A DNA stretch of 64,000 nt from Methyloceanibacter stevinii. Its GTDB lineage: Bacteria; Pseudomonadota; Alphaproteobacteria; Rhizobiales; Methyloligellaceae. The translations under genes and the position numbers were made by a program. This document shows, piece after piece, positions 42,124-52,072 of this stretch (position 1 is its first letter; every line of letters starts with the position of its first letter). The DNA lies in NCBI RefSeq assembly GCF_001723355.1, contig NZ_LPWE01000011.1, positions 508,968 through 572,967 of the forward strand. The letters are read 5' to 3'. The notes beneath the pieces are model-generated. The model saw only the letters and a program-made list of their open reading frames with translations, was not told the DNA's origin and did not search any database.

Positions 42124-44613
42124 ATGGACCAGACCTTACCTAAGGCTGCGGCGGGCGAGACGCCCCAGCAAGCCTGGTATGACGACTACGCGCCTCTTCC
42201 CGGCGTGCCGGACGAGCTGATCGGCCCGGACGGCGCCCGCGTGCGGCCTGGCTCAACTTCATCCGGCAGTTGTCGGCGGACGAGCGGTCGCTCGCCGCCG
42301 TGGACCGGCACCTCCAAGACATCGGCGTTTCATATCGCGTCTATGGCGAGGCGCGCGAACGCAACTGGCCCATGAGCCGGCTGCCGCTTCTCATCGAGGA
42401 AGAAGAGTGGACCGCAATCGCGGCGGGGATCACCCAGCGCGCCGGCCTGATCGAAACCATGCTCGCGGACGTCTACGGTCCGGGTGAACTGGTCCGCGAC
42501 GGCGTCATCCCTGCGGCGCTGATCGCCGGTTCGAGCGAGTTCGTGCGGCCTTTGGCGGGTGTGTCGCCGCCCGGGGGGCGCTGGCTGCGTTTCTATGCCG
42601 CCGATCTCGGCCGCGGGCCCGATGGGCGCTGGTGGGTGCTGAGCGATCGTGCCCAGGCACCTTCGGGCCTCGGTTACGCCTTGGAGAACCGGCTTGTCAT
42701 GTCGCGCGCGTTGCCGACGGGGTATCGCCGCATGAATGTGTGCCGTCTGGCGCCGTTCTTCAGTGACTTTCGCTCGGCGCTCGTCGAGGCTGCTGCCGGC
42801 GCGGAGCCGAGGGTCTGTCTGCTGACGCCGGGTCCCTACAGTCAGACCTATTTCGAGCAAGCCTATCTCGCACGCTATCTCGGCTTCCTGCTCGTCGAAG
42901 GCGAAGACCTCGTTGTCCACGACGCGATGACCCATGTGCGCACGATCGCCGGTCCCAAGCGCGCCGACGCCATCTGGCGTTTCGTCGACTCCAACTATGT
43001 GGATCCGATCGAGTTGAACGGGCAATCGCGGCTCGGCGTTCCAGGCTTGATGTCGGCGCTGCGCCACGGTGGCACGCTCGTGGCCAACATGCCGGGCTGC
43101 GGTATCGCGGAGTCGCGTGCGATGATGAGCATCATGCCGTCGCTTGCTTCCAAACTCATCGGTCAGAAGCTTGCGCTTCCCAATATCGCCACGTGGTGGT
43201 GCGGGGATCCGCGCAGCAAACGGCACGTCCTCGACAATTTCGACGAGATGGCAATCTCCGGCGCCTTGTTCGGCCAGATGTCGCTTCTGCAGGGCGAGCT
43301 GTCGACGGTGCCGGGCATGCTCGACGAGGCGGGGCGGGCCGAGCTGCGCGAAGCCGTCGAGCGGCGCGGCATGGACTATGTCGGTCAGGAAGTCGTCCAG
43401 TTGTCGACGACGCCTGTGCGGGAGGGCGACAAGCTGGTCCCGCGCCCCTTCGTCCTCCGTGTTTTTGCCGCGGCGACGGAGAACGGATGGGAGATCATGC
43501 CGGGCGGGTTCTGCCGCATCTCCGCCGATACGGACGCGCGGGCCATCAGCATGGGCGTCGGCGTCCAGTCGGCCGACGTGTGGGTGCTGTCATCCAAGCC
43601 GGTCGCACCGGAGTCCTTGCTGTCGGTGGGCGACAACGTCCACATCCAGCGGGTCTCAGCAATATTCCAAGCCGCGCGGCGGACAATTTGTATTGGTACG
43701 GCCGCTATCTGGAGCGCGCCGAAGCGACGTTGCGTGTTGTCCGGTGCCTGTGCGTGCGCAGCATCGATATGGATGTTCTGTCGGGCAACGTACCGGAGAC
43801 GATCGAGAAGCTCACACACCTGCTCGTGGCCTGGGGCGCGATCGCGCCGGAACAAGAGGGCAGCTCGCCTTTGGAGGTTGCCCGGCACGCTCTCGCCGAC
43901 GACAGCGCATACGGCTCCGGTCTCGCCGGCATCCGTCTTGCCCGCAGCGCCAGTTCGGTCATCCGTGAACGGATTTCCATCGACGCTTCGCGGCTTTCCC
44001 GTCAGATCGACGCGCATTTCCCGAGCCTCGATGCGTTGCCGAGCGAAGTGGATGTGCTGGACGCCGCGGACAAGGCGCTTGAGGGGCTCGCCGCGCTTTC
44101 TGGCCTCACCCAGGAGAGCATGAACCGGGATGCGGGCTGGCGCTTCCTCGACATCGGCAGGCGGATCGAACGGGCCATTCTCACCTGCCGGATTGCGCGC
44201 ACATTCATCGACGACGAGGCGACGGCCGAGGATTTGGAAGTCATGCTCGATCTGGTGGATTCACAGATCACCTACCGGTCGCGCTACATGACTGGCGTGG
44301 CGCTGGCGCCGGTGCGCGATATGGTGATGCTCGATCCCTATAATCCGCGTTCCGTCAGTTTCCAGCTCTCGGCGATCAGCGACCATTTGGCGATCCTGCC
44401 GACCCTGCGGAACGACGGTGTGCCCGAGGAACCGCAAGGCATTTCTTCGATCCTGGCTACCGAATTGGAGATGGCCAAGGCCAACGAGATCGACAAGCAA
44501 GCCATCCTCGCGTTCGAACAGAGAATCCTGCAACTCGCCGATGCGATTGCGTCCGCTATTTCCCGCGGCGCCAGAAAGTCTCGGTCGCGGCGGAGACGAG
44601 CAGCCTGTCGTGA
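42124..44613 (+). CDS. Circularly permuted ATP-grasp fused to alpha-E domain, frame broken three times
   Basis: Repaired length 830 residues. The ATP-grasp part (about 35-510) has RRMNVCRLAPFF, LTPGPYSQTYFEQAYLARYLG, ALRHGGTLVANMPGCGIAESRAMM, TWWCGD and RPFVLRVFAA; the alpha-E (DUF403) part (about 515-830) has PSRAADNLYWYGRYLERAEATLR and GWRFLDIGRRIERA. Single bases are missing at 42245-42246 (CGG[G]CC), 43659 (CAG[G]CA) and 44553-44554 (TCC[C]GC); restoring all gives one frame that stops at TGA 44611-44613, overlapping the next GTG. ATP-grasp proteins join amino groups to acids, so peptide ligation is likely. Confidence 0.85.
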
Positions 44614-45494
44614 TCTACGACATCGATCATCTCACGGCGTATGCCTACGACGAGCCCGTCATGTCCGCGACGCTCGCGCTCCGTCTGACGCCGCGAAACA
44701 GCGCGCTTCAGCGAAAGCTGGGGCATACGGTTCGAGTCGATCCGCCGCCCGATCAAATCGGGGTGTACGACGATTTCTTCGGCAACGCCGTCGATGTCGT
44801 CACCATCGACACAAAGCACACGGAGCTTACCATCAAATCTTCGGCGCGTGTGGAGTGCCTCGACCGTCCGGCCCTCATCGAAGAGAACCTTGCCTGGGAG
44901 CGGGTGGCGCAGGAGGCGCTCTCCCGGCGTGATCTATCCGGCAGCGGACTCGCCCATTTCCTGTTTCCGAGCCCGCTGATTTCGCTCGAACGTGATGTGG
45001 CGTTGTACGCGCAAGAAAGCTTTCCCGAAGGCCGTGGCATATTCGAAGCGTGTACGGATTTGATGTCGCGTATCCGGAACGACTTCGAGTACGAGCCGAC
45101 CACGACCGAGATTTCGACGACGGTCGCACAAGCCTTCGCGCAGCGCAGCGGTGTGTGCCAGGACTTCGCACAGATCATGATCTCGGGGTTGCGCGGTCTG
45201 GGACTGCCGGCAGCTTATGTGAGCGGATATCTGCGCACCATTCCGCCGCCCGGTGAGGAGCGGCTGCAAGGGCCGGACGCGACCCATGCCTGGGTGTCCG
45301 TCTGGACCGGAGAGGTGGGCGGCTGGATCGGATTCGATCCCACGAATGCGATCCACGCATCGACCGATCACGTGGATTTGGCGGTCGGAAGGGACTTCTC
45401 CGACGTCTCGCCCGTGCATGGGGTGTTCGTCGGGTCCGGCGCGCATCAGCTTCGCGTCGAGGTCGACGTCGTGCCCGTTGAGGGCAACGGGTAG
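44610..45494 (+). CDS. Transglutaminase-like cysteine peptidase family protein
   Basis: 294 residues from GTG 44610, which overlaps the repaired stop of the alpha-E gene (GTGA). The N-terminal beta domain (IDHLTAYAYDEPV, RLTPR) precedes the catalytic triad C183 (RSGVCQDFAQIM), H226 (ATHAWVSVW) and D243 (GFDPTNA). It matches the bacterial transglutaminase type found next to alpha-E and ATP-grasp genes; acts as a protease or amidase on the presumed peptide product. Last gene of the trio. Confidence 0.92.
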   Translation: MIYDIDHLTAYAYDEPVMSATLALRLTPRNSALQRKLGHTVRVDPPPDQIGVYDDFFGNAVDVVTIDTKHTELTIKSSARVECLDRPALIEENLAWERVAQEALSRRDLSGSGLAHFLFPSPLISLERDVALYAQESFPEGRGIFEACTDLMSRIRNDFEYEPTTTEISTTVAQAFAQRSGVCQDFAQIMISGLRGLGLPAAYVSGYLRTIPPPGEERLQGPDATHAWVSVWTGEVGGWIGFDPTNAIHASTDHVDLAVGRDFSDVSPVHGVFVGSGAHQLRVEVDVVPVEGNG

Positions 45495-45539
45495 GGCCTG
45501 CTGCCGGCGCCGAGCCAAAGGTCCAGATGCAAGCATAAT

Positions 45540-45555
45540 ACTTGATTACTCAAGT
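45540..45555. promoter_or_regulatory. Likely MarR autoregulatory operator
   Basis: ACTTGA-TTAC-TCAAGT, a perfect 6-bp dyad 22 bp upstream of the MarR start, in an A+T-rich stretch. This size and spacing suit a MarR dimer. Confidence 0.6.
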
Positions 45556-45577
45556 AATAATACGGTATCATGCGTGC

Positions 45578-46039
45578 ATGAATGAGAGCGAAAGAGAGGA
45601 TGCCGTGCTGGTCCTATTGGATGTAGCCGCCCGTATCGAACGGCGGCTGGATAATGCGTTGTCGATGGCACGGGGGATTTCGTTCAGCGAGTACAGAATT
45701 CTCAAGGCGCTTGCCAACGAGGAGGGCCGCGGTGTCATGCGGGTCGATCTCGCGGAGGCCGTGGGGCTCACGGCATCGGCGGTGACGCGCGCGTTGCGGC
45801 CTTTGGAGAAGATCGGCGTGGTCGCCACGGAGAAGCACGAGCGGGACGCGCGCTGCAGCCTCGCGAAGCTCACGCCTGCGGGCCTGGAGCTCTTGAGCGA
45901 TGCGGAGCAGGTCGTGGCCGACGGGCTCGATGCGATCCCGATGAAGGGCGTGTCGTTGGACAAGCTTGCCTCCTTGCAGGCAGAGCTCTCGAAGCCCCGG
46001 TGTGCGCCTAGCCGGCGCAGCACGATCCGGGCGACATGA
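45578..46039 (+). CDS. MarR-family regulator
   Basis: 153 residues with the MarR winged helix (FSEYRILKALANEEGRGVMRVDLAEAVGLTASAVTRALRPLEKIGVVATEKHERDARCSLAKLTPAG). ATG 45578 is preferred; the frame upstream runs through the operator dyad. It precedes the DUF202 gene by 42 bp, so it probably controls itself and perhaps that gene. Confidence 0.88.
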   Translation: MNESEREDAVLVLLDVAARIERRLDNALSMARGISFSEYRILKALANEEGRGVMRVDLAEAVGLTASAVTRALRPLEKIGVVATEKHERDARCSLAKLTPAGLELLSDAEQVVADGLDAIPMKGVSLDKLASLQAELSKPRCAPSRRSTIRAT

Positions 46040-46081
46040 GGATGACCGCAGGGATCTGATGCCAGGCCAAGAGGGGACGTC

Positions 46082-46470
46082 ATGATCAAATCCTATACGG
46101 ACCACGCCGCCAACGAGCGGACCTTTCTCGCCTGGATGCGGACCGGTGTCGCGATCATCGCGTTCGGGTTCTTGATCGACCGGTTCGACCTCTTCGTCAT
46201 GACCATGGCGGATGCGGTGGGCATCAAGCCCGAGCATCACGCGCAGCTCGACAAGATGTCCGGGGCGTCGGTCTAAGCACCGGCGTCTGGTTTATCCTCG
46301 TGGGCGTGGCTTTCATCGTGGCGGCAACGATCCGTTTCGTACGCACGCGGTCGCTGTTGAAGGACGAGCAGATCCACACGACGGGTTTCGCGATGGAGTT
46401 TGCGCTAGCGATCGTTCTGGCGGTGCTGATCGTGGTCGCCAGCATCCCGCTTCTCGTCAGCGCCCTATAG
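46082..46470 (+). CDS. DUF202/YidH family membrane protein, frame broken once
   Basis: Repaired length 129 residues with three membrane segments ([53 protein letters not shown]). The conserved [12 protein letters not shown] start is typical. As read, a stop occurs at 46276; one G missing in the GGGG run at 46262-46265 restores [12 protein letters not shown] and the stop at 46470. GAGGGGACGTC precedes the ATG. Function unknown. Its stop interleaves with that of the convergent hydrolase gene (CTATAG). Confidence 0.82.
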
Positions 46471-47829
46471 GAAGGGCCAGATCGATGCGGCCTTCGGCTT
46501 CACCGGCGCCGTGACCTTCGCGCAGAGCCGAGGCCGGAAATAGCATGTGCCGTTCGATTGGCCCGTGCGGGCGCCGACGCCCTCCTGAGCCAGTTCGGAC
46601 TTGGCACCGAGGTTGAAGCGGTACTCGATGCCGGTATTGGGCGCCCACGCGGAACAGGTGACCCGCACGACCCCCTTGTAAGTGTCGCTGCACTGGTTGC
46701 GGATGCGGAAGGTTTTGCCTTCCGGCGAAAGCTGGATCCGCAGGCAATGCGGGGGCACTTGGTCGCAAGAAGCCTCGGTCTCGTCCGTACTGTCGGAACT
46801 CGATGCCAGGGCCGCCGTCCACTGATTGCGGGCCTTGGCTGCACTGGCCAGATGCTCAAGCACTTCCGGGACGACGATATTGGGGGCGTCGAGCATGAGG
46901 TTGTGGCCGGCGTTGAGCGTGCGCAGGCGATAGGGACCGTCCATGTAGTTGGCGGTGGCCACGGCAGACGCGCGGCTGAAGGCGCCGTCTTCCTCGCCCC
47001 ACAGGAACAAGGTCGGGGGGCGCACCTTGCCGGCAGGATCCAACGAGCGGAACTCGAACGCGCGGTACCAATCGAGAGCCGCGTGGATTGCTCCCGGCTC
47101 GCCGAACACGCGGCGATACTCCGCCACTTGGTCTTTTGGATGCCGCGACCATTTCCAGCGCGTGAGCAGGGCGGCTTGGTCGAAGCTCATGGCCAGTTCC
47201 GGAAGCACCGGCAGTCGATAGAACAGGACATAGCTACTGGCCGGCCATTGTGGGCTCGGGTTCGACAGCGCCTCGGAGAGCGCCAGCGGATGCGGCATGG
47301 CCAGCGAGGTGAGGCTCAGCACCCGTTCCGGATAGCGGTCGGCCAGTGTCCAGGCGATGGCCCCGCCGAAGTCGTGGCCGATAACGTGGAACTTCTCGAA
47401 GCCCGCCGCGTCCGCCACGGCCAGGACGTCGTTCGCGAGCTTGCCCTTGGTGTAGTCGTTCTCCAGCCGCGGCCGCGCGCCGGGGCTGTAGCCGCGCTGG
47501 TCGAAGGCGATGGCGCGGTAACCGGCTTTCCGCAGCGCTTCGAGCAGCGACTCCCACATGATCGAGGTTTCGGGAAAGCCGTGCAGCAGGATCACGCCTT
47601 CGCCGTCGCGATTGCCGCTGCCGGCGACACGGGCCCGGAAGGTCATGTTGTTGGCGCGGATGCGCACGAGACCGTCCTCGGACCCATCAAAAAGGGGGAG
47701 GGCCTGGGTCATCGCGGCGTGACAGTCGGGGCAAGACGGCGCCAGCACGAGCCTGTCGATCCCATAGGCTGCCGTGAAGGGAAGCAGCACCAAGGCAGCG
47801 ATCAGCCAGACTTTCTTCAGGTAGGTCAT
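46465..47829 (-). CDS. Exported alpha/beta hydrolase, epoxide-hydrolase-like, with Cys-rich C-terminal domain
   Basis: 454 residues. An N-terminal signal/anchor (LKKVWLIAALVLLPFTAAYG) and CPDC precede an alpha/beta-hydrolase core with LLHGFPETSIMWE, GHDFGGAIAWTLA (Asp nucleophile as in epoxide hydrolases and haloalkane dehalogenases), a cap domain, the acid region LWGEEDGAFS and NAGHNLMLDAP (catalytic His). Beyond the normal end at about residue 335 there are 110 more residues with five spaced Cys (ASCDQVPPHC, NQCSDTY, VTCSAW, GTCYF, RLC), probably a disulfide-bonded domain I do not recognise. Confidence 0.82.
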   Translation of the reverse strand: MTYLKKVWLIAALVLLPFTAAYGIDRLVLAPSCPDCHAAMTQALPLFDGSEDGLVRIRANNMTFRARVAGSGNRDGEGVILLHGFPETSIMWESLLEALRKAGYRAIAFDQRGYSPGARPRLENDYTKGKLANDVLAVADAAGFEKFHVIGHDFGGAIAWTLADRYPERVLSLTSLAMPHPLALSEALSNPSPQWPASSYVLFYRLPVLPELAMSFDQAALLTRWKWSRHPKDQVAEYRRVFGEPGAIHAALDWYRAFEFRSLDPAGKVRPPTLFLWGEEDGAFSRASAVATANYMDGPYRLRTLNAGHNLMLDAPNIVVPEVLEHLASAAKARNQWTAALASSSDSTDETEASCDQVPPHCLRIQLSPEGKTFRIRNQCSDTYKGVVRVTCSAWAPNTGIEYRFNLGAKSELAQEGVGARTGQSNGTCYFRPRLCAKVTAPVKPKAASIWPFL

Positions 47830-47987
47830 AGCGCCCTTTGGCCCGCCGGTGCGCGCCAGACAAGGATTCAGTTTGGAAGATCAATGGCGAATCATCACCG
47901 AATTGTAAATGTGCGCCGGTGTCCGTGCATCGGGGCCGGATTTGCTCCGCCGCACGCCGCCAATGACTCAGCCCCAAGGTCGGCGCC

Positions 47988-50335
47988 TTAAGCGGGGACC
48001 AGGGCGGCCTCCCCTTCGACCGTGATCTGGAAGTTCTGCCCCTCCCAGCTCCCGCTTTCGGGCCAGTAGAGGGTGAATTCGACCGTGTCGCCGGGATTCA
48101 GACCCTCCGTGGGCAGCTTCGCCACATGGACGCCGAGCAGCGTGTCCTCGGTCTCGACGTCATGGATATTGCGCCAACCGTTGGTGCCGTAGTGGACCAA
48201 GGCCGGAGCGGTCACGGCGACGTAGAGAGAACGTCCGGCGCGATCCGGTTCGGCTTGTGGCGCGGCCCCCAGATCTCATAGTCGATCGTGGGACGGACGC
48301 CCTGATACCGCGCCCAGGCCGCCCGCGGACGGTCGACGGGACGCCCCGCGGCCAGGCTGTGGCACAGCTTGGCGAACTCCGCATGGGTCCAAACGAGCGG
48401 CATGGCCGACCCGCTCGGCTTGCCGGGATACAGGTCGTATTCGGGAATGGGGTCTGTGTCCCAGACCTGCTCGGGCATGAGGCCGACATCGTTCGACATG
48501 GCCATCATCGCCTCCACATAAGGCATGACGTCCTCGCCGGCACAGACCGCGTAATGACCGCGCTCGCCGGTCAGAAGCGGCCAGCCGCGCCCATGCCCGG
48601 TGCCGTCGAAGCCCGTGCCGTCCGTATGTTCGCCATAGCCGTCATTGTTGTAGCGATGCCAGACCGGCCCTTCGGGCGTGTCGGTCTTCAGGAGATGGTC
48701 CATCGCCTTGATCGTGTCGAGGATGAAAGGGTTGTCCGCTTCGCGCAGCCCGTAGCGCACGAGCTGCAGGCAGTCGGTCGACACCTGACCGCTGGCCGGC
48801 AGGTTCGGATCCCGCGACAGGTTCTTGATGACGACCGGCGCGTTGGCCGCGCCCGGCGTGCCGAGGACACCGAGCGGCACGGTCCGGATGAAGTAGCCCT
48901 TGATGCCGAGTTGGTCGGCCAGCGGAGTTCCGCGCACGAAGGCCCAGTCCTCGAGCTTGGCGTTCCAATAGTCCGCGACCCGGAGCACATGCGCCTTGGC
49001 GGAGCCGTCGAGATAGCGGGAGGCCTCCACAAGGGCGGAGATAGCCACCGCGATGGTGAACATGTTGAGGCCGGAGTCTTCCTCCCAGCGGTCCTGGTCC
49101 GTCGTGGGGCCGGCGCGGCAGATGAAGCCTGCGGCGCGGGCGATCATGGTCCTGACCGGGATATCGTCGAGGGCGCCATGACTTTCGAGCGCCGCCGCCA
49201 GCAGGATAGGGAAGGCCGCCTCATCGAGCTGGATGCCCTGCCAGAAGGGGTGGCCGCCGAGCCATTGGTTTTGGAACCAGTGCCCGTCCGTATGCTGGGT
49301 CGCCATCAGATAACGCAGGACCTCGCGTGCGTCGCGGAACGAGCCCATGGCGACGAGCGCGCCGGCGGTTTCCACGAGGTCGCGGGGCCACACGAGGTGG
49401 TAGCCGCCGCGGCTGGTGCTCGTGTCGCCCCACGGAATCGAGAGCGAGGCGATGGCTGCGCCGCGGAAGGTCTGGTCTTGATGGACCTTGATGACGGTCG
49501 CACAGAGCGCGAGCCGCTCGTCGATCTTGCCGCCGAAGGTTGCCGGCCGCCGTTGGCGCAGCCAGTCCTGCCAGGCGAGCGTGTTCTCTCGGACCTCCTC
49601 GTCGAAATTGTCCATGATGGCCGACGCGGAGAGCGTGGCGGCGGCTTCTTTCGAGGCGCCGAAGCCAAGCGAGAGCCTGCCCGAGCGCGTCAGTTCGCCC
49701 ATGAGCGACACGGCGCCGGGTCCCGCCTCGTCGTAGAGCCAGCCCATCTGGCCGTTGTGATTGAAATCCTGCCAGCCGTCGCTCACGCCGAGGCAGCCGA
49801 CGGACCGCTTGCCAAATGCATCGGAGCCGTCGTCGCGGACAGCCGTCAGCGCAAGCGCGAACCGGTCCTGCTCCGCCCAAAGCACGTCGTGGCCGTCATG
49901 GTGGCCCGCATAGGCCACGTTGTTCTCGGCATTGTCGCCGAGCCGCGCCGCCAAGAGCACGTAGGGCTTCAGGGTCGGGTCGCCTTCGAGCTTGTAGCGG
50001 ATCAGCAGCACATCGCGCTGCTGCGAGGGGGACACCTCCATGGTGAAGGTGAAGCGCGGGTGGCGGTGGGTGACGGTTGCCGAGGGGACGCCTGGCGCCG
50101 CGAGCTCGACCGTGTAATCCCCGTTGCGGCGGAGTTCCACCCAGAAGCCGCTGCCATCGGCGACGATGAAGCCGAGGTCCTTGATCTGGGGGATGTCGAT
50201 GCGCGGGTAGTAGAGCTCCGTCACGATGCCTTGCGCGAGGGTGTACCAGAGCCGGGATGAGCCGAGGCTCCTGCCGACGATGTCCTTGCGGGCCGGGGCC
50301 CAGGTGGGACGGCAAGGGCCGTTTGGTGCTTTCAT
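47988..50335 (-). CDS. GH15 glucan 1,4-alpha-glucosidase (glucoamylase), frame broken once
   Basis: Repaired length 782 residues. N-terminal beta-sandwich (RLWYTLAQGIVTELYYPRIDIPQIKDLGF), then an (alpha/alpha)6 barrel with GGYHLVWPRDLVETAGAL, RWEEDSGLN (catalytic acid) and PYVEAMMAMSNDVGLMPEQVWD (catalytic base), then WTHAEFAKL and YEIWGPRHKPNRIAPG. The final 75 residues (VTAPALVHYGTNGWRNIHD...TLYWPESGSWEGQNF) are in another frame; one G missing at plus-strand 48235-48236 explains this. No signal peptide is evident, so it should act on intracellular glycogen-like glucans or oligosaccharides. Confidence 0.9.
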
Positions 50336-50476
50336 TGGGGTCTACCGCGTGTTGGGGGAATGGTCCTGTGGCTGCATGGTGCCGGCGCGCATTTCGAAAA
50401 ATGCATCGTGATCGAAGGCGGCGATACTGGCAATCAAGTCCTTCGAGAAGATGACACGAAATCGGCCGTGCGCCGG

Positions 50477-51043
50477 TCAGCGGCCGAGGGTCGGGTAGGC
50501 TTGGGTGTGGAGGAAGTCTTGGCTTCGGACCGGCTCGTGGCAGCCGAGGCAGTCCTTGCGGTAGTCCGTCGTCACGGTTTTTTCGGTCTCCTCGCCCTCG
50601 AAGAAGGCCCAGCCCCAGCCATCGCCCCATAGCGGCGAGTTCTTGGCGTTCCGGTTGGTCGAGTCCCTGACCAGCACGAAACGTCCCTTGAGGTGGTCCG
50701 CGTAGCTCACTGTGCCTGTGGTCATTTCTTCGGTCTTCGTGAGGAAGGAGTCCTTCACCAGAACCGTACCGTCGGGGAAGGTCCCGGTCTTCCGGTAGGC
50801 CTCGACGGCCTCCCTCGGCGCATAGACGTCGTGAAGGCCCTTGGCGCCATCTTCGGGATCTTCCGCCCGCAGCGAGAAGGCCCCCAGGAAAACCCATTCG
50901 AGCCTGTAGTCGACTTCGGGCACGCGCAACAGGCGCTCGAGCGATGCCGCGGTTAGGGGTTCGGCAGTAACGGGGCCTGTTGGGGACAGCGAAGCGGCCA
51001 GAAGCGGCGTCAGGAACAACGCTGCGATGAGTAACCGTTTCAC
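50477..51043 (-). CDS. Cytochrome P460-like protein
   Basis: 188 residues with a signal peptide (RLLIAALFLTPLLAASLS). The C-terminal CLGCHEP is the heme c attachment site, and VVFxRPG-type P460 blocks are seen as YRLEWVFLGAFSLRAEDPEDGAKGLHDVY, FPDGTVLVKDSFLTKTEEM and WGWAFFEGE...TDYRKDCLGCH. The conserved Lys of P460 that cross-links heme may be one of those in the TVLVKDSF region. P460 proteins oxidise hydroxylamine or bind NO; role here unknown. GTG start with AAAAGGAA upstream. It sits 140 bp before the GH15 gene. Confidence 0.85.
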   Translation of the reverse strand: MKRLLIAALFLTPLLAASLSPTGPVTAEPLTAASLERLLRVPEVDYRLEWVFLGAFSLRAEDPEDGAKGLHDVYAPREAVEAYRKTGTFPDGTVLVKDSFLTKTEEMTTGTVSYADHLKGRFVLVRDSTNRNAKNSPLWGDGWGWAFFEGEETEKTVTTDYRKDCLGCHEPVRSQDFLHTQAYPTLGR

Positions 51044-51161
51044 TGGCCTGTTCCTTTTAGCTTGGAGCGAGTCCCTGCCGCTGCGGCACTGAAAGCCTTC
51101 TGGCCCCAGAGTTCGAGTTCAGCACCGATCGATCAACAAAAGGTTGAAACGCGCGAGGATA

Positions 51162-51181
51162 TATGGACCAATCAGTCTATA
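51162..51181. promoter_or_regulatory. TetR operator 1 (upstream of the tetR-like gene)
   Basis: TATGGACC-AATC-AGTCTATA differs by two bases from the perfect dyad at 51828-51847. It lies 29 bp upstream of the TetR-family start, so autoregulation is likely. Confidence 0.8.
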
Positions 51182-51209
51182 AAAAGAGATAATCGCTCCG
51201 GGGGAAGCG

Positions 51210-51779
51210 ATGGGACGGCCAAGAGAGTTCGACATCGACAAGGCGCTCGATCGCGCCATGGGAGTGTTCTGGCAGAAGGGCTATGAGGGCGCGTCGCTGC
51301 AGGATCTGCTCAGCGCAATGAAGATTGCCCGCGGCAGTCTGTACAAAGCCTTCGACGACAAGCACAGCATCTATCTCGCGACGCTCGATCGCTACGACAA
51401 GACAGAAGTGGAGACCGGGATCGCGTTCTTGAGTGATCCCGCTGCAGGCGACGGGTTGGCCAAGATCAGGACCATGCTCGAGGGTGTGAAGTCCGACAAG
51501 GCGCGCCGTGGCTGCTTCATGTGCAATGCGGCCATCGATCGTGCGAGTCTCGACACGGAAGTCGAGACGCGCGTCAGCGCCATGCTGCATCGGTTGCAGG
51601 ATGCGATCGTTACGGCGCTCAAGCAGAGCCGGCGCGGTTCGCGCTGGTCGGAAGGGCGTCGGTCGGCCACGGCGGCGTCCATCCTGACTACGTATATGGG
51701 CCTCCGCGTTCTAGCCCGCGCCGGTTATTCGGCGAAAGCCCTGCAAGCGATCATCGACAAGACACTCGACGCAATCTAG
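51210..51779 (+). CDS. TetR-family regulator
   Basis: 189 residues with the TetR helix-turn-helix (FDIDKALDRAMGVFWQKGYEGASLQDLLSAMKIARGSLYKAFDDKHSIYLATLDRY) and an all-helical ligand domain with a Cys pair motif RRGCFMCNAAID, typical of the subgroup that controls quinone/flavin oxidoreductases and senses electrophiles. GGGGGAAGC precedes the ATG. Matching operators flank the gene on both sides, so it should repress itself and the downstream peptide/flavoprotein unit. Confidence 0.9.
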   Translation: MGRPREFDIDKALDRAMGVFWQKGYEGASLQDLLSAMKIARGSLYKAFDDKHSIYLATLDRYDKTEVETGIAFLSDPAAGDGLAKIRTMLEGVKSDKARRGCFMCNAAIDRASLDTEVETRVSAMLHRLQDAIVTALKQSRRGSRWSEGRRSATAASILTTYMGLRVLARAGYSAKALQAIIDKTLDAI

Positions 51780-51827
51780 CCGCACGCAGGCCTGCGTCTC
51801 GCGCTCACGGGGCGATCACGGATTGGT

Positions 51828-51847
51828 TATAGACCAATCGGTCTATA
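51828..51847. promoter_or_regulatory. TetR operator 2 (downstream unit)
   Basis: TATAGACC-AATC-GGTCTATA, a perfect 8-bp dyad with a 4-base spacer, 112 bp upstream of the small-peptide ATG at 51959. It repeats operator 1 and is read as the site through which the TetR protein controls the downstream unit. Confidence 0.85.
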
Positions 51848-51958
51848 AACACGCGTATGTGACTTGTTGTTAATTGAACGATCGGTCCCAAACCCAATAT
51901 GACTTGGCGTACCGAGACACCAACGGCTCGGAACGAACTTACGCGAAGGAGAATGACA

Positions 51959-52063
51959 ATGTTGAAGACGATCCTGATTTCCCTGGCCTTGGTCACTGCC
52001 GGCGTTGCGCCTGTTGCGGCCGAAGGCTTCCCGAACCCCTACCAGACCAACTTTGACCGGTAG
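51959..52063 (+). CDS. 34-residue exported peptide
   Basis: ATG 51959 stands 8 nt after AAGGAG, and the frame encodes a textbook Sec signal (MLKTILISLALVTAGVAPVAA) leaving a mature AEGFPNPYQTNFDR. A strong terminator follows at once and a TetR operator lies upstream, so it is a complete small transcription unit. I do not recognise the peptide; an exported stress or signalling peptide is possible. Confidence 0.65.
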   Translation: MLKTILISLALVTAGVAPVAAEGFPNPYQTNFDR

Positions 52064-52072
52064 GCAGGACAG

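Noticed and set aside
48257-50260. Plus-strand frame of 667 codons antisense to the GH15 gene
   Set aside because: Length alone is not evidence in this G+C-rich DNA; the minus strand encodes a clear GH15 glucosidase with catalytic residues. Similar long antisense frames at 33482-34789, 38680-40134, 46558-47991, 53280-54566 and 55964-57181 were rejected for the same reason.
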